Below, in pieces: positions 56,316-64,000 of a DNA stretch of 64,000 nucleotides. The number at the start of each line of letters is the position of its first letter. The stretch's first letter is position 1. The stretch is from Costus lasius. Lineage: Eukaryota > Streptophyta > Magnoliopsida > Zingiberales > Costaceae. Where the stretch lies: the NCBI GenBank assembly GCA_027563935.2, contig CM050448.1, positions 126,581,190 through 126,645,189 on the forward strand, written 5' to 3'. Under the pieces are notes generated by a model, which saw only the letters and a list, made by a program, of their open reading frames with translations, was not told the origin of the DNA and ran no database searches. The translations under genes and the position numbers were made by a program.

Positions 56316-58326
56316 AATATGTACATGCAACAAATCCACAAGGGACAATAGCTTACATGGCTAAGATAAAAAGACGGAAATAGTCAAAAGGATTTAGTAG
56401 AGCCGGTCTTAAAGGTAACAGCTGTAGGTGTCCAAAATCCTATGGTAAATGAGTTAGTGAGTGTATTCTAGATAGAGACTATTCCCCTAAATATCTTAGG
56501 GTAGGATGAGGTCGGGAAACAAACTAAAAGAGAAGGTTCTGAATGTACATAAGGTCGATAGCCCAAACTCCAAAGTGGTTGTTTCGGTAAGCTTCAGGCA
56601 CAACTTAGCGAGAGGGATTTGATTGTGAGACTCAGAGGTTAAGGATATCATGTTTAACCATGGTCTTGGATCTATAAATTTGATTCCATAAGACCCTTGC
56701 ATTCAAATCCAATACCTAATCTTAGAATTAGTTCATGAGAGAGCCATCTAATTTTACTAATTCAATTAAAGAACAAATTCAAAACTTTGAAAGCATTGAG
56801 ATACAGGTCAAATTAGAGGAGAGCAACATGTGTTAACATGGCTCTTCCATATAGTATGATGTGTTAACCCTCCATATACCTAATAAAGCCTTCATCTTTC
56901 AAATATAGTGTTAAGGATTGCAAATGAATAAAGAAAGCCCCAAACAAATTCTATTCTATGTATGATGTGGTTCAATTTGTAGTCTAAGTTTCTGGTGTCC
57001 TCAAAGAAGATCACTACATTGGATTACCCTTCTTCTGTGCTACAAGGCTAAGTAGTAGAGGTGAAGTGAAGTGGGATTTGAACTCATGCTCATGTTATCA
57101 GCAACTAACATATTATATATATATATAGTGGCAGTTGATAAGGACCCTATACCATGTACTAACATTTAAAATACCAATCTGAACCAGTGGTAATGATTTT
57201 TAAATACTGGTATCAATCCAACCTATGTACCACCTGGGTGGTACAAAACAATATTTGATTTCTTGTCGTGTACCAACATAAGATCAGATAGGCACACATT
57301 ACCTATACCAAGGTGGTATAGACTAATTTTTAAAATTTTGATCTCTACCCATATACTAATCCAATATATGGGACGTACTAACATAGATAACCAATACAAT
57401 GTCTACCAGGATTTCTCCCGATAATATCTCCTAATGCAATTGAATATTAAATAAGATCCAATAAAGTCAAACAATTAGAAAAGGAAGGAGGCAGAAAGAA
57501 GGCTAGTGAGAGATGGTCACACTCAAATTAAGTGTTATAGCCATGACACTAGAAAAAATACCAAAAGATAAACCGATGATCAAGCCACTATAAAAGTTGA
57601 AGCTGTGGATACAACTTCTATTGGTTGAAACTTCAAAGTAAATAAATGAAGCAAACTTCATTGAGGCTTATTGGAAAATATAAACAGCACAATTACGATT
57701 TGTAACTTTCCATGTTCCTATCTCACATATCTGTAAGTTGGAAAATATAAGTGGAAGAAATGCAACTTCATTGAGGCTTATAGGAAAATATAAACATCAC
57801 AATTAAAACAACTAAAAGCTTTCAACACATGATTCAACAACACAATTCAATTAACATAAGAGCAAGCCCCAGCAATGCACAAAGCTTGTTGTTGCAAGCA
57901 AAGGTGATTTTTTATGAGAATTGATCCTCGATGCCTAAATTACAGACCACCTTACAGTGACATCAAGATTTGACTGTAGTAAGCATGTTGAAGTTAAAAG
58001 ATTTGATTATGCTTATTTCCATTTCCAGTCACATGAATGCACTCTTTAGTACACCTTTCATCTCAACAAGAAGAACTCAAACACGGAAGGAAAACCATAT
58101 AAGCCACTAGTTTTGACACTTAAACATCTTAGTCTCATTATTAAACATCCAACCAAAAATAAGAATTTGCCTAACCTCACAGTAGTGCTATAGAGGAAGC
58201 TAAATTACAAAGTAACACTATTGGATTATGCAAAGATAGCATCGGTATCTTCTTGGTGGCCTTCTCTTGATGGCATGCAGGTTCTACAAAGTAACACTTT
58301 GTTTTCCAGTTGTGGAAATGTAATGT
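56316..58326. other. Segment D, present only in unit 2
   Basis: 2.0 kb without recognisable gene. Contains (TA)n near 57114-57127, a stretch with repeated GGTGGTACAA/TACCA words (57140-57400), and two copies of AACTTCATTGAGGCTTATTG or variant (about 57655 and 57758). It lies between the end of block B and the U-box fragment. Either inserted in unit 2 or deleted from unit 1. Confidence 0.7.
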
Positions 58327-58341
58327 CAATATATGTTCCAG

Positions 58342-58570
58342 CAATGTATGGGAACTCCAATATGCAGTTCAAGAACCAGTATCAGAACTAATTGATCATG
58401 CTCTTAAAGATCTCAAGGAAAACACCATACCTAGCCTTGATGATGCACACTCTTAGTTTGGCATCAATCAAGATCTTCCGATGGAAAGTATTGCCTTTGA
58501 AAAAGAAAGATCAAAGACTCAACTTAGATCAAAAACAGAAATTGTAGACCATATACATTGGAGAAACTAG
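58342..58570 (+). pseudogene. U-box protein fragment (PUB4-like), unit 2
   Basis: As 47141-47369 with the same TAG after LDDAHS. Additional stop: RN, TAG, where unit 1 has TTG. Reads QYAVQEPVSELIDHALKD and INQDLPMESIAFEKERSK. Confidence 0.6.
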
Positions 58571-58689
58571 AACAGTGTGGTTTGTCAACGGGCTTCCTAT
58601 CCCCTCACATCCAAGTAAATTAGGTTTGCTACGAAGGAAAAAGGACTTACCTGAAGGTGAGCACGTGAGCACCAGAGGGCCCGCAGGTG

Positions 58690-58786
58690 TCCACATTGAT
58701 TATTCATGGCATACGTGTGGCATCGCGTGGCGTCGGCGTGGCTCACGTGTCAGCGTCTGCGTGGCTCACACTGCACGTCTGTATAG
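58690..58786 (+). repeat. GTGGC array piece, unit 2
   Basis: Counterpart of 47490-47585 with changed units (GCGTGGCGTCGGCGTGGCTC). Confidence 0.75.
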
Positions 58787-59506
58787 CAGATCAAATATTA
58801 TCATTTTAGTGTTCATAACATCAATAAGTAGAGGTATGATATTTGTAGCTCTCAAATGTTAATAGGCACATGGGGAAGACAAATAACTAACATGAGTACT
58901 CCATATCCATGTACTATAATATGAATATTTCATTGGACCATTGAAATATGACAGATGTACTGATAAGAACCATAATAATAAAAAAAATTAAGTTCAATTT
59001 CAATTAAGACTTTTTAGTACAAAAAAATTGTCAATTTATGTTCCAATGCGTATGGCTCTTGTCAATTTGGAATTATCTTACATAAAATAATTCACCGAGC
59101 AAGCCTCAGCCTTCTACATGGCATAACAAAAATAGATTAGTGAACTTCTTCATTCAATAAAGCTAAGAGTCCAGTAGATGACAGTCACTTTAATACAAGT
59201 AAAATATGTGTAAGCTTATCCTTTCCTTGATAGTTTTTGTCATTCCAACTCCTTGTAACTAAGCCATATACATCATGTGTATATCTTTAATGCATATAAT
59301 AAAAAGGTTATTTTTGACACTCTTTAGGTATGTTTATGCGATAACTGAAAAGAATTCACAAAAGTAATATTTTCACTTAACAAATTTGAGAAGATATTAA
59401 GCATTCTATCACAAACAAGTGCATATACTAAAGATAACGTAGCAATTCTTTCTAAGATCTATCATGTAGCAATAGTAATATAACAAAAAGAAAATCAGTA
59501 ATTGAT

Positions 59507-59914
59507 TTGCAAATGGATCAAATATTTTATCTGATGTATAAATATTCTGAAGTCAAAATAGCAGAATTAGACCAGAAAGCAGGCTATAGTAAAGAACTAA
59601 AGATAATAACAATAGGCTCTTATGGACCAGCTAGGAATGGACCAGTTAGGAGGATTGAGGTAAGGCTAATGCTAATACTAAAGCTAAGGCTATCACTAAG
59701 GCCAAGGATAAGGGTAATGGAAATGGTAATGGTCAAGGCTAAGGCTAATGTTAATACTGAGGCCAATGTTAAGACTAATGCTAATGCTAAAGCTAAGGCT
59801 ATCACAAAGGCCCAGGGTAAGGGTAATGAAAATGGAACTGGTAATGGTCATGCTAAAGATGATGTTGAGGTTGAGGCTAATGTAAGGCTAAGGCTAAGGC
59901 CAAGACAAGGGTAA
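59507..59914 (+). other. Low-complexity reading frame, unit 2
   Basis: Counterpart of 48305-48712 with a few substitutions (ATGATAATACT to ATGCTAATACT) that keep the frame open. Confidence 0.4.
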
Positions 59915-60950
59915 TGGTAATGGTAATAGTAATGGCAAACTCGCTATTGTCTAAGGCTAATACTACTAGCTAAGTGAAATTAACATACCACAACATAGAA
60001 TCTATGTATCGATTTGAGCTGAGATCTATTTATACAAGGCTTATCATCTAGTATGAACCCAGATCAAAATCCAAGTTGCAAATATTATGCTATCTCCAAT
60101 CTTCTAACGTGACTAAGTATATATTATGCTATCTCCAATCTTCTAATGTGACCAAGTACTGGTAAAGAGAACACATCATACTATTTGAACCCATGTAACA
60201 CCAACATATATATCTTGAAATGTTGTGTTGACATGGTCAATGAATTGTTTAACATTGACAATTGATGGGCCAAGTAAGCCTCATACTCCTATATGAACAT
60301 GGTGTAACAAAAATAGATTACTAAACCTCTTCATTCAATAAAGCTAAGAGTCTAATGGACCACTATCAATTTAATACAAGTAATGTATGGGTAAACTTAT
60401 CCTTCCATGATATTTTCTTCAATTCTACTGCTCCTTGTTGGAGTTTTAATTTTCCAATTAGTCCTACGTTGGCCATCTTTGACTTAGCTTCAACGCACTA
60501 ACCTATGTATGTATTGATGTGCATCATGTGTATATCCTTAATGCATATAATAAAAGGGTTATTTTTAAGACTCTTTAAGTATGTTTATGCAATAGCTGAA
60601 AAGAATTTGCAAAAGAAACATTTCCCCTTAACAAATTTCAAAAGATATTAAGCATTATAGCACAAACAAGTGCACATGTTGTACAATTTATGAAAGAGAG
60701 CAAAGCAAAATAGCATAAATATATTGAAGAGAATGTAACAATTCTTTTAAGATCTTTCATGTAGCAATAGCAATAGTTTTTGCTACACATTGTATTTTTA
60801 GGATCTAAGAACAAAGATAAAAATTGGTAAGAATGCAAGATTAGCAAAGCCTATTTTCTATTATATTGATCCTCTATGTTGTTTTGTTACACTAGCACAT
60901 TAGAATATCATCACACCATCTTCTTAGTCATCCTTCCTTGCTTTAATAAA

Positions 60951-61918
60951 CAATTAATGTCTTTAAAGTATATTCCTAATTTCACTTGTGATGTTTATCA
61001 GTTAGACAAATATTGAGATGCATCTTTTTGTAATAGTAGCACTATATGTGTCTCACCCTTTGGAGTTGTACACTCTGATATTTAGGTTTCAAGTCATTAC
61101 CTCTCGATCTGACTCAATTACTTTGTTAACTTTATTAATGATTATAATAGACATCTGACTGTGGCACATGCTATGATGCTTCATATGTGCATTCACTACC
61201 TCATTTAATCATATGTTTTCTACTACTTTATAGGTTCAGAGTCCATATTCATGGTGTGCTAGTACATCACCTTTCTTCCTTTGCCACAAGTGTGTTTAGT
61301 TATCTTTTCCATATTCATGCTCTTGGACTTAGACATGGCATACAGTATGGTTTATTTTCTTTAGATACTCTTGCACTCATAACCACAATAGTTATTGCAA
61401 TCTTATAGGTAAGCAATACTACGTCTCCACTAATGCCAACACTCCCATTTTGTTAGTGCTATAGCCAGTCTCATGCGACCCATCTGAGATGATGGAGTCG
61501 TTGCTACAAACCTCATCTGGGATGCATTGTTAGGCGGAGTATTAATCTTTGGTGCAGGAATTTTAGTTCCACGAAGAGAGAACAATAATCTAATGACTAC
61601 AACACCTTGAAAGGGGAAGATGTAATTTCAATATCTGACAAGGCAAGTGGCTCATAAAAAGGAAATAATCAGTATCCATAGGCCATCCAATACATCAGAA
61701 AATTCTTATTTAATTAGGTTATGCCATCTCATAAAGGTAAGCTTATTTGTTCATGCATTAGATACAGGAGGTCAGCTAATCAAATCAGATCTAATACCAA
61801 ATGCAACTAAATCAAACTTGGTCTTAGTGAATTTCTTGTCATAAACATCAACATCTTTAATTCATTTGTACATGACCCCTTAGGTTCAATCAAGTTAGAA
61901 GAACAGCCACAACACCTA
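60951..61918. other. Unique stretch, no gene recognised
   Basis: A 73-codon plus-strand frame (61187-61408) is hydrophobic and His-rich with no recognised family. It contains CATATTCATG twice. Possibly retroelement-derived, not assigned. Confidence 0.4.
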
Positions 61919-62278
61919 CTTGATTTAACTGATAGACTACTGACTAGACCTATCAAATTAATTAGACATACTTGTTAATTAATTCTATAATAATCTCATT
62001 AATTGTAAAATTTAATAAATCATAGTTACATCTATCAACTTGCCATAAAGATTTGGATAAGATTATGGACAAATGGATTTTTCAAATTAAATTACTACAC
62101 AGTAAATTCTTTTCATATTCACTATCTAAACTGACCATTATAATTAGAAGTAAAAAACTCTCATCGTTCAACTATTATGTACTAATGCTCAAATGCATGA
62201 TTCATTAGGTTACATTTGGAAGTATTTTATTTCCACAAACACTACCGGTGTCTATATAGCTTCTACTCATGATTTACC

Positions 62279-62460
62279 CCAGTTTTTTAAATTTCGATCC
62301 GAACCATACCGAAATTTCCGATTTATATCGATCTGAGACGAGATTGAAATCACTGTAGCATATATTGATATACACGAAATCATTATAGTGCAGTGTCGAT
62401 ATACACTATTCATACCGAACCGGTAGCTCGCCGGACCGAGTTGCTGGACTAATTTTAAAA
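62279..62460. mobile_element. Small non-autonomous element, second copy of shared insertion
   Basis: Flanks TCATGATTTACC (62267-62278) and CCATGATTTGCC (62461-62472), so one flank has mutated. Interior TTTCGATCCGAACCATACCG and CCGGTAGCTCGCCGGACCG. About 182 bases, with a local duplication of a CACTGTAGCATA-like word. Confidence 0.7.
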
Positions 62461-62579
62461 CCATGATTTGCCTATTCTCTCCACAACAGTATAAGATCTA
62501 CTACTAATCATTCCATTTCTAAGATATCTTCTATATAACTATTTATCATTTATTTTTTGTTGTTTGTAATCCATGTTTA

Positions 62580-62736
62580 TTATTTATATTTCAAAGAATG
62601 CATAGGAATTTGTGCTCAATTCTCAGTGGAGAAAAGCTGAGTGATGAGATGAATAGACTGTCGTCTCAGAAAACTTTAGAGCTTGTGTCAAAGGATAAGA
62701 CTTATTGCTTGTAGGTGAATTTTTAATTCAAAACAT
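62580..62736 (+). other. 157-base exon-like segment absent from the 24-kb copy
   Basis: It lies between CATGTTTA and ATCCTAATG, which are adjacent in the other copy (about 24824-24840). A 38-codon frame from ATG 62598 reads MHRNLCSILSGEKLSDEMNR then LSSQKTLELVSKDKTYCL and ends at TAG|GTGAAT, which doubles as a splice-donor-like site. Protein-like composition, family not recognised. Confidence 0.45.
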
Positions 62737-63089
62737 AATCCTAATGTATCATAAAACACTACAATCAGGCTAGTTACTAAGGGTTTTAGTCAAATTTATA
62801 GGTACCCAAGGCAAGGTCTAAGATATTGGTCTATGGCAATGCACTGGTCCATTGTCAGACTTAGATACCAACCTTGTACTAGTACCATTACAAGGTTAGA
62901 CCACTACAGTACAAAACCGATCCAAGACTAGGATTTAGTAATTGGATCAACAAATAGAGAAACAAGAAAGGATTAAAAAAAAAATCCCACCTAAACCTTA
63001 AACCACCGGTACCCAACGTCGACTGGGAAGTAGAGGCATTGCAAGCATGTACCATCGACTAGGGAAGTAGGCAAATGTTCGAATCAAGA

Positions 63090-63840
63090 ATTAAAAGCTA
63101 ACAATTAGGATAAACCAAAAGAATAAGAAGAATTAACCTTCAAGTTTAGGACCACCGCTGTTGGACAGAGCAGACGCTCGGCACGTTGCACGTTGGGAGG
63201 AAGAGAGGAAGCAGCACCGGGGAGGGGAGAAGATCTCATCGTCTGATGATGCACAGTAAAGTAAAAAAAGAAAGCAAACCCCAAAAATAAAGAAAATATG
63301 CTTGTTTCGGAGGTCGGCAATCTTCAGTACGGCATCGGCAATGTGTAGCGAATGATGGTAAGGCGGTGCGGCAAGGTAGCGTGCGAAGGCGGAGCGACGC
63401 TAAGAGGCTGGCAGAGTGCAGTGGTGAGGCAGGGCGCTGCACAGCATTGGCGGTGAGGCGGTGCGCTGTGCGGCGGCGGTCGGGGGCAACGGGGCGGCGG
63501 TCGGGGACGGCAGGGCCGCAGTCGGGGGAAACGGGATAGCGGTTGGGGACAGCGGGCGGCGGTTGGGGGAAATGGAACAGCAGTCGGGGGAAACAGGAAA
63601 GAGGTCGGGGACGGCAGGCGGCGGTCGGGGACGGCGGGCGGCGGTAGGGGGAAACGGGACAGCGGTAGGGGGAAACGGGACAGCGGTTGGGGAGGGCGGG
63701 CGGCAGGGCGTCGGTCGGCCAGCGTCGGTAGGGGCAAAAGAGGAGCTCGGTCCAATCGGACAGACCGGTTCAATAAGATTGACCGGTTCAAATCGGTTCA
63801 ACTGGACCGCGGTTCAATCGACTTTTCAGAACCACGTCAG
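63090..63840 (-). repeat. Array module: C/T-rich leader and GGTTCAACC motif (right end)
   Basis: Read on the minus strand from 63840: GATTGAACCGCGGTCCAGTT, GAACCGGTCAATC, then a C/T-rich leader with repeated CCGACCGCCGC/TTTCCCCC units (63730-63460), then GCAAACCCC and CATCAGACGATGAG, ending CTTGAAG|GTTAATTC at about 63139. Resembles 23285-23790 inverted. Overlapping Pro-rich frames of up to 155 codons are open in more than one frame and are rejected as genes. The downstream exon of the donor-like site was not identified. Confidence 0.65.
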
Positions 63841-64000
63841 CACCACGCGGGCGAGAGCGTGGCTTCAGAGCACGAAACGCAGACACAAACGCTGGCTTCA
63901 CGTGGATAAAAACAATCGCGCCACGCGGGGGCCACGCGGGAGCCACGCGTGCGCCACGCGGGCGCCACGCGTGAGCCACGCGGGCGCCACGCGTGAGCCA
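63841..64000. repeat. GCCACGCGG minisatellite running off the window
   Basis: GCACCACGCGGGCGAGAGCG followed by units of GCCACGCGGGCGCCACGCGT. Continues beyond 64000. Orientation is the same as at 11203-11815. Confidence 0.85.

Larger units (their letters stand above)
49731..60950. repeat. Tandem duplication, unit 2 (B2-D-C2)
   Basis: Direct copy of 40428-49736 with the additional segment 56316-58326 between B and C. The right end is at CTTTAATAAA (60941-60950). Confidence 0.95.
61919..62905 (+). repeat. Diverged copy of 24172-24985
   Basis: See 24172-24985. Here it is followed by GTACAAAACCGATCCAAGAC, not by the Copia relic, so the duplication ends at or just before the Copia segment. Confidence 0.9.

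Noticed and set aside
63324..63801. 133- and 155-codon Pro-rich frames on the minus strand
   Set aside because: Both overlap in different frames over a C-rich repeat (CCGACCGCC/TTTCCCCC); no domain.
1..64000. tRNA, rRNA, riboswitch or bacterial operon signals
   Set aside because: No cloverleaf with A/B boxes or rRNA blocks recognised by eye; the TATCAGAGC words at 45124 and 54312 are LTR primer-binding sites, not tRNA genes.

Overview
The window looks like plant nuclear DNA, very probably monocot, from an accessory, repeat-dominated region. Gene remnants are split by GT..AG introns, the intergenic DNA is AT-rich, and abrupt GC-rich blocks interrupt it. LINE, Copia and small LTR elements and TTTAGGG-type telomere-like repeats are present. 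A Musaceae/Zingiberales origin is a weak guess from the style of the GC-rich repeats. I found no complete, intact protein-coding gene. What is present is a mosaic of broken gene fragments embedded in duplications.

Layout. (1) 1-14761 (A1) and 26721-38398 (A2) are direct copies of one mosaic block, nearly identical by eye. The block holds two exons of a WD40 gene (DSE1/GNB1L-like), a GC-rich minisatellite module, a LINE ORF1 region (A1; only its 5' part in A2), a piece of a Sec39/NBAS-type gene (plant MIP2), a minus-strand exon series that includes a PP2A scaffold-subunit A exon, and a second minisatellite module facing the first. (2) 14762-26720 separates the copies. It carries a GC-rich block, a 2-oxoglutarate dehydrogenase E2 (DLST) pseudogene with exons out of order, a DNA polymerase alpha N-terminal fragment, a Copia reverse-transcriptase relic and telomere-like repeats. 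(3) 38399-40427 is single-copy and holds one open exon of unknown origin. (4) 40428-49736 and 49731-60950 are a tandem duplication. Each copy has six internal exons of anthranilate synthase alpha on the minus strand with shared frame lesions, a ~0.97-kb non-autonomous LTR element in an intron, a U-box protein (PUB4-like) fragment on the plus strand, and a low-complexity reading frame. A 2-kb segment (56316-58326) is found only in the second copy. (5) 60951-64000 contains a diverged copy of 24172-24985 and another minisatellite module running off the window end.

How the parts relate. The recurring theme is a GC-rich module: a 'GCCACGCGG' minisatellite joined to a 'GGTTCAACC...ACCGCGGT' motif and then a C/T-rich leader. 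It occurs next to captured, intron-containing fragments of unrelated genes. In A1/A2 two modules face each other around fragments of several genes that all lie on one strand with splice signals kept. This is the best candidate for an undescribed system here: a gene-capturing element with minisatellite-bearing ends, or a repeat-derived promoter driving chimeric exon strings. No end-to-end element with target duplications could be proved by reading alone, and gene names rest on remembered family motifs, not on a search.
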